DNA of 54,228 nucleotides from positions 1 through 54,228 of the forward strand of contig NZ_JAJLRA010000035.1 in NCBI RefSeq assembly GCF_020991365.1, read 5' to 3'. Shown here in pieces: positions 17,658 through 26,500 of the stretch (its first letter is position 1; every line of letters starts with the position of its first letter). The notes beneath the pieces are model-generated. The model was not told the origin of the DNA, made no database searches, and saw only the letters and a program-made list of their open reading frames with translations. Both the position numbers and the translations under genes were made by a program. Origin of the DNA: Streptacidiphilus sp. ASG 303 (GTDB lineage Bacteria > Actinomycetota > Actinomycetes > Streptomycetales > Streptomycetaceae).

Positions 17658-18260
17658 ATGCCGACCAGCGGAACGACGAGCCCGGCGACCGTCGACGGGG
17701 CTCCGCGCGACGCCCGCGAGGCGCCGGAGATCCTGCTCGAACTCGTCGACGACGAGGGACGCACCACCGGTACCGCGGAGAAGCTCTCCGCCCACCGGCA
17801 GCCGGGGCGGCTGCACCGGGCGTTCTCCGTCTTCCTCTTCGACACCGCGGGCCGGATGCTGCTCCAGCGCCGCGCCCTCGGGAAGTACCACTCCCCCGGG
17901 GTCTGGTCGAACACCTGCTGCGGCCACCCCTACCCGGGCGAGCAGCCGTTCACGGCCGCCGCCCGCCGCGTCTCCGAGGAGCTGGGAGCCGCCCCGGCCC
18001 TGCTCCGCGAGGCGGGGACGGTCCGCTACGACCTGCCCGACGAGGCGTCCGGCCTGATCGAGCGCGAGTGGAACCACCTCTTCGTGGGGCTGGTCACCGC
18101 GCCGCTGCGGCCGGACCCGGAGGAGGTCGGGGAGACCGCGTTCGTCACGCCCCAGGAGCTGGCGGCGCTCCGCGCCGAGCGGCCCTTCTCGGTGTGGTTC
18201 GGCACCGTCCTCGACGCGGCCCGCCCGGCCGTGCGGGAGGCGACCGGCGTCGACTGGTAG
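17658..18260 (+). CDS. idi: Isopentenyl-diphosphate delta-isomerase (type 1)
   Basis: A protein of 200 residues of the Nudix fold that interconverts IPP and DMAPP, supplying the allylic starter for prenyl synthases. NTCCGHP holds the catalytic cysteine (C88) with metal-binding His. The Nudix-like GEQPFTAAARRVSEELG and the EREWNHLFVG segment with the catalytic Glu are present. The ATG at 17658 has an AAAGGGG ribosome site. It is the only plus-strand gene in this part of the window and is divergent from the cell-surface operon. Its neighbourhood to the hopanoid operon, with a prenyl synthase and ispG, fits an isoprenoid supply role. Confidence 0.97.
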   Translation: MPTSGTTSPATVDGAPRDAREAPEILLELVDDEGRTTGTAEKLSAHRQPGRLHRAFSVFLFDTAGRMLLQRRALGKYHSPGVWSNTCCGHPYPGEQPFTAAARRVSEELGAAPALLREAGTVRYDLPDEASGLIEREWNHLFVGLVTAPLRPDPEEVGETAFVTPQELAALRAERPFSVWFGTVLDAARPAVREATGVDW

Positions 18261-18342
18261 CGCGGGTGGCGGTGCGGGCCGGACGGCCGGGGGCGGAACG
18301 CGCCCGACCGTCCGCCCGGCCCGGCCCGCCCGGCCGCCCCGG

Positions 18343-18990
18343 TCAGCCGCCCTGCGGGGCCTGCCGTCCCGGGAGGCCGGGAAACCCGGGGAAGCCGTGG
18401 GGGGAGGACGGGCGGTCCGGCGCGCCCGGACCGGGGACGCCCGGCCGCACCGACGACAGCGGCTGCACGGACGGGGACGGGACGTGCCGGGCGGGGGGCG
18501 GGTCCTGCACGGGCCGGTCCGCCGGGATCGGCAGCGACGCCCAGACGACCTTGCCGCCGTTGGCGGTGCGCTCGACGTCGCAGGCGCCGCCCGCCTCCAG
18601 CGCGACCGCCTTGACCAGCAGCAGGCCCCGGCCCCCGGTGCGGCCGTGGTCGCTCTGCAGCGCCGTGGGTCGGTACGGGTGGCCGTCCTCCACGGCGATC
18701 CGCACCCAGCCGCCGCCGATGACCACCTCCACCACGACGCGGGGGGACAGGACGGCGGCGTGCTTCACGGCATTGGTGACCAGCTCGGAGACGATCAGCA
18801 GGAGCCCCTGGACCAGGTCCTCGCAGTGGGGCCGGCCGGCGATGCCCTGCGCCGCGAGCAGGTCCCGGACCGCGTGCCGCGCCTGCGGCACCGAGGAGTC
18901 CCGGGACGGGGCGGCGAACCGCCAGACCCCCTCGACCGGCCCGGGTCCGGTGCCGCCGGGGGCGGCCGGTGCGCCCCCGCTGATCTGCAT
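18343..18990 (-). CDS. RsbW-like ATP-binding regulatory protein (HATPase_c_2)
   Basis: A protein of 215 residues. The GHKL ATPase domain spans about residues 25–150, with the N-box ELVTNAVKHA, the G1 box VEDGHPYRP and the G2 box GGRGLLLVKAVA. A C-terminal tail of about 60 residues is proline/glycine-rich and likely disordered. Streptomyces genomes encode dozens of such single-domain ATPases; some are anti-sigma factors, most have no assigned target. No sigma factor or anti-anti-sigma gene is adjacent. The ATG at 18990 is preceded by an in-frame GTG at 18993; either may be used. It is convergent with idi. Confidence 0.85.
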   Translation of the reverse strand: MQISGGAPAAPGGTGPGPVEGVWRFAAPSRDSSVPQARHAVRDLLAAQGIAGRPHCEDLVQGLLLIVSELVTNAVKHAAVLSPRVVVEVVIGGGWVRIAVEDGHPYRPTALQSDHGRTGGRGLLLVKAVALEAGGACDVERTANGGKVVWASLPIPADRPVQDPPPARHVPSPSVQPLSSVRPGVPGPGAPDRPSSPHGFPGFPGLPGRQAPQGG

Positions 18991-19042
18991 CACGTCAAGC
19001 CGCCCTTCACGCCGCGGGCACGCGGTGCCCGGAGACCGCCGT

Positions 19043-19069
19043 CCGCCGCGGGTGCGACACCCGCGGCGG
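19043..19069 (-). terminator. GC hairpin downstream of the HdeD-like gene
   Basis: Inverted repeat with 12-bp arms (19043–19054 and 19058–19069) and a 3-nt loop, between the HdeD-like gene and the RsbW-like gene read in the same direction. It probably terminates the former. It sits about 145 bp beyond the stop codon at 19215. Confidence 0.55.
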
Positions 19070-19214
19070 GCGGCCTCGTCATCCGAGGCTAGAGGGCGGC
19101 GGTCGGCGGCGGGCCGGTGACCGGAACTCGACGGATCGGGCCCGGCGGCGGCCCGATGCGACCGTTTCGGCACCTCATCGCAGAGCTTTCCGACCGGCGT
19201 GCGGACAGGAGCGG

Positions 19215-19967
19215 TCAGATGCCCATCGGCGGGGTGGAGGGCCGGTCCGGGCCCCCCGGCTCCGCCCCGGCGGCGTCCCCGCCGCGCCCCCGGTGCCGTC
19301 CGGGTGCCTCGGCGGCGCCGACCTCGCCGACGCCGGCCTCCCTGGCGTGCTCCCGCCCGGCCAGGTAGGCGTCCGCCTCGTCGCGGCGCCGCTCCTCGTC
19401 GACCCGGGAGAGCACCCGGCGGCCGCCGAGCCCGGTACTGATCAGGCTGAGGCCGTCGAAGAGCAGGGCCAGCGAGAAGAACAGGCCCAGGGTGTAGAGC
19501 GAGCTGCTCGGCCACGAGGCCAGGACCAGCGCGCCCAGCAGCAGGTCCAGGACGCCCAGGAAGACCGTCCAGCCCATCTGCGCGCCGCGCACCGCCATGC
19601 CGCCGACCACCCGGAAGACGCCGGCGGTGAGGAAGAGCAGGGCCGCGAAGAGCGTGAGGGCCGCGGCGGCGGCCTTCGGGTGGAGCACCATCACCAGGCC
19701 CGCCGCCAGGTTGACCGCCGCGACCGCGGCGCCCAGCCAGAAGAAGTTGTCCCGGCGGGACTGGAAGGCGTGGACCAGGCCGACCGTGCCGCCGATCAGC
19801 AGCAGGCAGCCGAAGAGCAGCACGGTGGTGAGGGTGGCGACCCAGGTGTAGACCAGGCCGACGACGCCGGCCACCACCAGCAGCGCGCCCAGGAGGACCA
19901 GTACTCCGAAACTGCGGTTCAGCCGGGCCTCCGGGGCTGCCCGCTCCTTGTCGTGCCTTCTCCTCAC
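19215..19967 (-). CDS. HdeD-family (DUF308) membrane protein
   Basis: A protein of 250 residues from the GTG at 19967. Six short hydrophobic segments fall in pairs (for example VLVLLGALLVVAGVVGLVY and LLFGCLLLIGGTVGLVHAF), the repeat pattern of DUF308/HdeD proteins. These are membrane proteins linked to acid or general stress in enterobacteria; the role in actinobacteria is unknown. A charged C-terminal tail of about 70 residues (RVDEERRRDEADAYLAGREHARE…) is probably cytoplasmic. A GTG at 19979 is also possible, but the one at 19967 has a GGAGGT site 4–5 nt upstream. Confidence 0.8.
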   Translation of the reverse strand: MRRRHDKERAAPEARLNRSFGVLVLLGALLVVAGVVGLVYTWVATLTTVLLFGCLLLIGGTVGLVHAFQSRRDNFFWLGAAVAAVNLAAGLVMVLHPKAAAAALTLFAALLFLTAGVFRVVGGMAVRGAQMGWTVFLGVLDLLLGALVLASWPSSSLYTLGLFFSLALLFDGLSLISTGLGGRRVLSRVDEERRRDEADAYLAGREHAREAGVGEVGAAEAPGRHRGRGGDAAGAEPGGPDRPSTPPMGI

Positions 19968-20149
19968 GGCGACCTCCACGGCCTCGGGGGGTGGACTGTC
20001 CGGACTGATCAGCCCTTACCCGCTAAGGGGTGGTCCATCCCGTTCCGCCCGGCTCCTGCGGGACGGATACGCAGGTGAGGAGGGGCTCGCGGGCCTGGTA
20101 TTGTTTTCCCTGTCGCCGCGGGAAACGGAAACGGAACCGCGGACACCCT

Positions 20150-20234
20150 GTCCGGGTGGCGGAATGGCAGACGCGCTAGCTTGAGGTGCTAGTGCCCTTT
20201 ATCGGGCGTGGGGGTTCAAGTCCCCCCTCGGACA
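20150..20234 (+). tRNA. tRNA-Leu (anticodon GAG)
   Basis: An 85-nt class II tRNA. The acceptor stem pairs GTCCGGG with CTCGGAC, the anticodon stem CTAGC/GCTAG encloses TTGAGGT (anticodon GAG, reads CUC), a long variable arm follows (GTGCCCTTTATCGGGCGT), and the T arm is GGGGGTTCAAGTCCCCC. CCA is not encoded. It marks the left end of a region of accessory genes, and tRNA-Leu genes are common integration sites. Confidence 0.96.
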
Positions 20235-20238
20235 CAGA

Positions 20239-20262
20239 CGGGGCGTTCACGGCAACGCCCCG
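20239..20262 (+). terminator. tRNA-Leu terminator hairpin
   Basis: Nine-bp stem (20239–20247 with 20254–20262) and 6-nt loop, starting 5 nt after the tRNA discriminator base and followed by a short T-containing stretch (ATTTC). Position and structure fit a tRNA transcript terminator. Confidence 0.7.
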
Positions 20263-20270
20263 AGGATTTC

Positions 20271-20315
20271 CATCGAAGTGGCTCCCCGATCCTGGATCGG
20301 GGAGCCACTTCGATG
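20271..20315. repeat. 45-bp near-perfect palindrome beside tRNA-Leu
   Basis: Arms of 22 bp (20271–20292 and 20294–20315) are exact reverse complements around a single central T. It lies 37 bp after the tRNA. It is too long and symmetric for an ordinary terminator, and is followed by apparently degraded DNA. It may be a remnant of an inverted duplication or a recombination/end sequence of a former mobile element. Confidence 0.85.
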
Positions 20316-20828
20316 CCGAAGGATGCTTGCAGTCCTGCCCATCCAAGCCTTGGGGCGGTGGTGCGGCGCACGTCCGCTCTCAATGACCCGCCCGGCGTCC
20401 ACACCGGGGATGCGACACCACGCACGGGCAGGTCCGGTACTCGGACACCCACGGCTGGATCCCCCTGGCCGTGGTCGGCCTCCTGTTCGCCACCCTGACC
20501 ACTGGCATCGCCGTCCGCGCACCCGTCCTGTGATCTCCTCGGCGCTCGGACAGAACAATCGTTGCCGGATCCGTGGACGCCGCCTTCCGTGGTCTGCGGG
20601 CGGCCCTCTCCCCGGATGGCTGCTCCTGGCACGCCTGTCCGCCGGACCGCACCAGCCCGACAGTGAACACTGACTGGTGCCACAGCGAGCGGAGCTGCAG
20701 CGTCGCCCGAAGCCGGGAGACCGACGCACATCCGGCCGAGCAGCGTTGAACGGCGCTCTGCCTCCGGAGGCACGGGCCAGTCGAGGAGATGACCGCAGCG
20801 GCACACACCACTGCCCGCGAGAAGCGAC
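20316..20828. other. Degraded accessory DNA between tRNA-Leu and drmC
   Basis: No intact gene is supported. The GC content is lower than around it and frames lack the usual third-position bias. One short plus-strand stretch (20411–20533) does look coding and ends in a stop; it is listed separately. The minus strand of this stretch is open over long distances but without recognisable motifs. Confidence 0.5.
20411..20533 (+). pseudogene. C-terminal remnant of a small membrane protein
   Basis: Forty codons in frame before a TGA read CDTTHGQVRYSDTHGW, then a hydrophobic helix IPLAVVGLLFATLTTGIAV and RAPVL. Codon third positions are mostly G/C. There is no start codon or ribosome site, because the frame is closed by a stop about 14 codons upstream. 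It looks like the tail of a gene lost during integration or decay. No family is recognised. Confidence 0.35.
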
Positions 20829-21590
20829 TCAGCCCAGCGGCTTGAGGACACCGACGCGTTGCAGCTCTCTGATGTGCTCCGCGGCGCGTTGCGGAACACT
20901 CCCCCCGCGGACGACCACCCCGGCCTCGATGTTTCGCCGCGCCCCCGCGGACGTGAGATTGGCGCTGCCGAGGAAGAGCACACGCCGGTCGGCCACTGCG
21001 ACCTTGGCGTGCTGGCGCGCGCCCGGAACCGTCCGCTCCCCCGCCGGCCAGTGCCACAGCTGTACGCCGGGCACCTGGCGGAACGCCTCGGCGGGTTCGG
21101 GCCCGTCGAGGAGGCCGGCCGCACCGAGCCGGGTCTCCACCACGATGTCGACCCGTACATCCCGTGCGGTCGCCGCGCGCAGTGCCCGGATCAGCGGGGG
21201 GAACGGGCGGGCCGAGTAGGTCATCGCCAGGATCTCCTCCCGGGCGTCGTTCACCACCTGGACGAGCACCTGGGCGGTCGCCCGTACCGGTACGCCCCGG
21301 CTGGACGGGCCGCTCCACACGGTGCGGACCTCCACACGGTCGCGCTGCTGGGTCCAGGCAGCCGTGAACCCGCGCAGGTAGGCGGCGGCCTCGTACGAGG
21401 TCACGCCGTCGGCGTCGGCCGCGTCCAGGAGCCCGGCGACGGCCGGGAGTGCCGCGGCGACCTGCACGGCGCCGAGCACGGACTCCCGGCTGCGCCCGCG
21501 AGCGAGCAGGCCGGCCAGCGACCTGGTCTGGACGGGCCCGAGAGCGGCCGCCGCCGCGGCGGCGGCCGCCTCGAACGCCCGGCGGCTCAC
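20829..21590 (-). CDS. drmC: DrmC, DISARM phospholipase D-like protein
   Basis: A protein of 253 residues with a PLD-like fold. A single HKD motif is present as H194-x-K196-x4-D201 (QHAKVAVADRR), followed by FLGSANLTSAGARRNIEAGV with the conserved Gly-Ser/Asn. An N-terminal helical region rich in alanine precedes it. The order drmA–drmB–drmC on one strand is the DISARM core (Ofir et al. 2018). In tested DISARM systems DrmC was reported to be dispensable or partly dispensable, so its nuclease role is uncertain. The GTG at 21590 overlaps the drmB stop as GTGA. Confidence 0.88.
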   Translation of the reverse strand: MSRRAFEAAAAAAAAALGPVQTRSLAGLLARGRSRESVLGAVQVAAALPAVAGLLDAADADGVTSYEAAAYLRGFTAAWTQQRDRVEVRTVWSGPSSRGVPVRATAQVLVQVVNDAREEILAMTYSARPFPPLIRALRAATARDVRVDIVVETRLGAAGLLDGPEPAEAFRQVPGVQLWHWPAGERTVPGARQHAKVAVADRRVLFLGSANLTSAGARRNIEAGVVVRGGSVPQRAAEHIRELQRVGVLKPLG

Positions 21591-23503
21591 GGCGCCAGCG
21601 CCTCGGGTGTCAGGACGATCCGGGGATCGGTGCCGAGCGGCACGAGGAAGCGCCGGTCCAGGAAGCGGTTGCCGCGCTCGCAGGTCGTCTCGGAGACGAA
21701 GAGGCACACGTGGCAGGCCGCGCCGTGCAGGAAGTCCGCCGGGGCGTGCGGGAGGCGCTCCGCGCACAGCGGGTCGGAGGAGCAGTGCGAGGCGTCGCGC
21801 AGCGCACGGCGGACGATCCGCTCGAAGTGCGCCTGCTCGGCCAGGGTCACCAGGCCGCCGAGGGTGCCCTCGGAGTCGGGCACGGCGGTGTAGATGAGGA
21901 TCCCCGTACGGGGATCCTCATCGGTGCCGGCATAGATCCTCTCGGCGAGGCTGGCGGAGTTGTAGCCGCACTCCAGGGCGATGGTGCGGATGAGCAGGTG
22001 GGAGAGGGTGTGCAGGGCCAGGTAGCGCTCCCCGGGCCAGCCGTGCATCGGGTCGAACTCACCGGTGAGCCTGTCCGACCGGCGGTTCTCGCGGAAGCGA
22101 CGGAAGGCGTCGCGGTGGGCGGCCACCTCGGGGGACTTCTCGACGCGCCCCACCCAGTCGGCCACCAGGTCCTCGCGCAGCCGCAGGAAGATCCCCTCGC
22201 CACGCACCTCGCTCGCCGGCACCCAGTTCTGCTGGGTGCGGCTGAGCGGAACGCGGGTGACGAGGCCGGGATCCTCGGCGTCCGGGGCGTCGAGCCGGGT
22301 GAAGCCGATGAGCGCCCTCGCCTCGCGCAGCCGCTCGACCTGCCGTACGTCGGCGAACAGACCGGTGAGGGCGGCCGGCACACCCGCGGGGACCACGGCG
22401 AAGTCGTCGGTGGGGGCGGGCCCGGGGGTGGCCGAGAGCGCCTCCCACTCCGGGGTGAGCAGGTCGGCCTGGGTGACGGCCGGGGGCGGTGCCTCCCCGC
22501 CGGAGAGCAGCGCCTCCCGGGCCTGGACGGCCGCAATGACCTGCTCGGGGTCGTACTGCTTGAGGTAACCGTAGGCGGGTGTCAGGGCGAACGCGTCGTA
22601 CACCGGGCGGCTGGTCACCGGGGCGAGTTCCGTCCAGCGGTCCTCGACCAGCTTGGCGACGCCGTCGGAGGGCGCCGGGGGCAGGGCCAGCGTGCTGAGG
22701 GTGAGCGGGAACCAGTGGTTGGAGGCGCCTGCGACCATCAGCAGCGGCTGCAGGGCACAGCCCTCGGCGGCGAAGGAGTCCGACTGCGGGTGCCGGCCCC
22801 GGCACAGCGGCAGGTTCTGCCGACCGCGCACGCCCTGGGCCTCACTGATGTTACGCCTGGCCTTGCAGGCCAGGCAGCTGATGGTCACGTTGGCGGCCTG
22901 GTTGCCGCCGTGGTCCTCCATCCGCAGGCGGGGCTGGGGGACCTGCGGACAGTTCCCGCCCCCGTGGACGAACTCGGTGTACGGGAACTCGTCCAGGTGC
23001 CCGTCGATGCACACGAGGGTGAAGCGGGCGGCCACGGCGAGCGGCTTCTTCCTGCTGCGCTGGCGCTTGCCGCACTCGGTGTGCTCGAAGCGGGCCTCGT
23101 GCGGCGCGCGGGGAACGCTGTTGACGAGGCGGAAGACGCCCGAATCAATCGCGGCCAGGTCGTCGCAGGCGGTGCACCGCAGCCATTGCGGGAAGGGCAT
23201 CACCGGCACGCCGACCGCCTGGGCCGCCAGGCCTTTGGGGTCGCTGTCCGCGCCCTCCAGCCAGGGGGCGGAGCGCAGTTCGGTCACCTTGGACGGGCCG
23301 TGCAGCTGGAGGGCGCGGTTGACGGCGCTGCGCAGCCGGGGCTCGTCCACCAGGTAGTCGTGGACGTTGTTGTAGACCCATGACTCCAGGCCCTTGACGA
23401 GCACGGAGAAGTAGGGGAGGTCGATCAGGGAGCCGACGCCCCCGGTGAACATGAGGTGACTGGGGCGGGCGGCGCCGACCCTGCGGTTGTAGCCGGTGCT
23501 CAT
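21587..23503 (-). CDS. drmB: DrmB, DISARM DUF1998 protein
   Basis: A protein of 638 residues with the DUF1998 (helicase-associated) C-terminal region. Cysteine pairs that could bind zinc are CTAC (C110, C113), CLACKA near residue 208, and a C-terminal cluster with HCSSDPLC and CHVCLFVSETTCERGN. The segment RYLALHTLSHLLIRTIALECGYNSASLAERIY is highly characteristic of DUF1998/DrmB. DrmA and DrmB form the core complex that loads onto and translocates along phage DNA in DISARM (family knowledge). The ATG at 23503 shares one base with the drmA stop (TGATG), so the genes are coupled. Confidence 0.93.
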   Translation of the reverse strand: MSTGYNRRVGAARPSHLMFTGGVGSLIDLPYFSVLVKGLESWVYNNVHDYLVDEPRLRSAVNRALQLHGPSKVTELRSAPWLEGADSDPKGLAAQAVGVPVMPFPQWLRCTACDDLAAIDSGVFRLVNSVPRAPHEARFEHTECGKRQRSRKKPLAVAARFTLVCIDGHLDEFPYTEFVHGGGNCPQVPQPRLRMEDHGGNQAANVTISCLACKARRNISEAQGVRGRQNLPLCRGRHPQSDSFAAEGCALQPLLMVAGASNHWFPLTLSTLALPPAPSDGVAKLVEDRWTELAPVTSRPVYDAFALTPAYGYLKQYDPEQVIAAVQAREALLSGGEAPPPAVTQADLLTPEWEALSATPGPAPTDDFAVVPAGVPAALTGLFADVRQVERLREARALIGFTRLDAPDAEDPGLVTRVPLSRTQQNWVPASEVRGEGIFLRLREDLVADWVGRVEKSPEVAAHRDAFRRFRENRRSDRLTGEFDPMHGWPGERYLALHTLSHLLIRTIALECGYNSASLAERIYAGTDEDPRTGILIYTAVPDSEGTLGGLVTLAEQAHFERIVRRALRDASHCSSDPLCAERLPHAPADFLHGAACHVCLFVSETTCERGNRFLDRRFLVPLGTDPRIVLTPEALAP

Positions 23504-26500
23504 CAGTCCTGTCCCTTTCGGTCGGTGCCGTCTGCCGCGGCCCCCTCACCCTCGGGGGGTGCGAACCGCCAGCCGGGTCCGGGGGGACCGGAGAGTGCGC
23601 CGCCGCCCGGCAGGAGGAGGTTGATCTCGTTCTCCGTCTCACGCATGGAGTTCGCGACGGTGAGCGGACCCCAGGGGCCGCCGTCGGCGCGGTCGAGGAG
23701 ACCGACGAGCAGCCGGTCCTTGCGCTTCTCGCCGGTGTAGCCGAGGGCGGCGGTGTTCTCCCGCTTCTCGTCCCAGCGGTCCTTGAGGGCGTCGATGCGC
23801 TCCTGCAGATAGTCGCGGGCACGCTCGCCCCCGACCGCCTCGGCCCGCTGCAGCATGCGCTGCTCGACCCGGCGGGCGAGCGGGCCGTCCAGGTCCAGTG
23901 GGCCGGCGTCGGCATTGCGGGAGTGCTCGGCGTGGACGTGCCGCAGGGCGGCCACGTAGGTCGAGGCGGTGCCGCGGTCAAGGGCCCGGCGGGTGTACGG
24001 AGTGACGGACAGCGCCTCGACCTGCCGGTAGAAGGTGGCGTGGTAGTGCTCGAAGTCCTCGAAGTGGGCGAGGTCGCGGGGCCGCGACCAGTTGTAGAGG
24101 GTCACCACGAGGCCGGGCCGGGCGGCGTCGCGGCCCACGCGGGAGGAGGCCTGAATGTACTCAGCGGTGTTCTTGGGCTGGCCCACGACGAGCATCAGGC
24201 CGAAACGGGAGACGTCCACGCCGACCTGGAGCATGGAGGTGGCGAGCACCACGTCGACGGCCCGGCGCCAGTCGGGGGTCGCCTCGGCACGGGGCCTGCG
24301 CGGCGGCTTGCTGCCGAGCGCGTCGCGGTACTCCTCCATGAATGCCCTGCGGCGCACCGTGGTCTCGCGTTCCTGGTCGAACCCGGCCTCCAGCCGCTTG
24401 AGCGCCAGGCTGATGTCGCCCGAGGAGACCCGGGAGGTGAGCTCCTGGACGGTGAGCATCCCCGAGGAGGAGAGGATGCGCGGGGCGATCTCCTTGTAAC
24501 GGCCCTTCCTGACCCGGACCCGGGTGGTGACGTCGTCGTCCAGGTAGCGCCGCATGCCGGCGAGTTCGCGGGTGGCGTTGAAGTAGCCGACCAGGGTCAT
24601 GTACGGGTCGGCGGGCCGACCGTACTGGTCGAACAGCTCCTGACCGGCGCGGAGCAGGATCTCGGCGAGGCGGATCTCGGCCGCCTTGAGCCGGACGCCG
24701 TGTGCGCAGACGCCGAGGTAGCGCCGACCGGGGGCCTCCTTGCTCAGCGGTACCTGGCGGGAGAAGAAGGTGTCGCCGGCGTCGACCACCTGGGGCGGGA
24801 AGACGGCGACCTTGCGGCCGAAGACGCCGAGGACCTGCTCGCCGGCCCGCTTGGTGGTCGCCGTGGAGGCCACGATCTTGGGGCCGACACTGCGCCGCAT
24901 GCCGTCCGGACCGGTGAACTCCCAGCTGCACAGTTGATCAACGGCGGACTCGAAGAGGCCGACGGTGGTGCCGAGCGCGCCGGAGATCAGGTGCAGCTCG
25001 TCCTGGATGATCAGGTCCGGCGGGCGCAGCCGGGTGACGGGGCGGGAGGTGACCGCGTCCAGGCCACCCCTGGCGCTGCCGCCGCCCCTGGCCTGGTGGC
25101 GGCCACCGCAACCGACCTCACTGTCGAGGTCGGCGTGCCGGTAGCCGTGGCGCGGGCACAGTTCGGTGACCCGACCGAACAACAGGCCCGCGTAACCGCG
25201 CCAGGGCAGTTGGGCGAGCTTGTCGACAGTGGCGATCAGCAGGCTGGGCGCCAGGCGGTAGATCTCCTCGTCGACGGTGAGGATGGGCAGGCCCTCGCCC
25301 GGGCTGCTGCGGCGCGAGAAGGGGCAGGGGTCCTCGCCCTCGCCGCGCGGGCAGTAGAGCAGGATGCGGCGGCGCCCGTCATCGGCGGCCAGGTCGCGGT
25401 GGGCGCGCAGGCCCTCGCCGCACCAGGGGCAACCGAGCACCTGCAGGACGTTGGCGCGCTTGCCGTCGCCGGCCTCCCTGGCCTCGGCGATCTGCTCGGC
25501 GGCGGGGGTGTACCAGTTGGGCGAGACGGCATTGCCCACCCACAGGCCGATCCGGAACGGGGTGTCGCCCCAGCGGCGGTCGCCGGCCTTCCATGCCTGC
25601 CGGCGCAGCACCTCGGTCGCGCACACCAGTGCGGCGGCGCGCTGGAACTGCTGGGCGGTCAGCAGGCGCAGGGTGTAGCGCATGAGGACGGCGACGCCCG
25701 CCTCCCCGCTGCGGGCCTCTGATCCGCTGCCGACCACCCCCTGCAGGCGGCGCAGCGCGAAGGCGTACGCGGCGAGGCCGAGATAGGCCTCGGTCTTGCC
25801 GCCGCCGGTGGGGAAGAAGAGAAGGTCGACAAGGGCCTCGCGGCCGGTGCCGCGGTGCGGGTGACCGGGCTCGGTGAGGGAGGCGAGGTTGAGCAGGACG
25901 AAGGCGAGCTGGAAGGGGCGCCAACTGGCTGCGGCGGCACCGCGCGCGCGAACGGTGGCCGCGGCATCGGCGTAGGGGGTGATGCTGCCGTCGGCGGCGG
26001 TGCGCTCGGCGGCGACGGCGGTGTTGCGGCGCTGCAGGGCCATCGCCAGGTTGGCGAAGCGGAAGGCCTCCAGGGCGACGGGGTCGGCTCCGAGCGTGTC
26101 GATACCGAGAGCGATGCGGTGGCAGACGTCCTCCGCCTCGGTGATGGCCGCCTCGGCGGAGGCACGCAGGTCGTCCGGCAGAGCGGCGGCACGCTCGCGC
26201 TGCTGCCCGAGCCACTCGAAGTAGCCGTCGGACAGCGGCTGGAGGACCGCGGCCAGCTCCTTGCGCCGCTCGGGGACGGCAAGTCCGGCGAGGGCGTCCA
26301 TCGACAGTTCGAGGCCGGCGAGCAGCGGCTGGTCCGCAAGGGAGGGGGCCGTGGTGGCGGGCACGTCGTACTCGGGCAGCCAGGTGGTGGCCAGCGCATA
26401 GGCGTTGCGCTCGCCCTTGCGGACCTCGGCGTGGACGGCGACGTTGCGGCCGATCGCGTGGCGCAGCTGGTCGCGGTGGAGCAGCCGCAGCCGGCGCTCC

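Noticed and set aside
20216-21318. Long minus-strand frames overlapping the tRNA-Leu side and drmC
   Set aside because: They lack codon bias, contain no motifs and overlap the drmC frame, which has the HKD motif.
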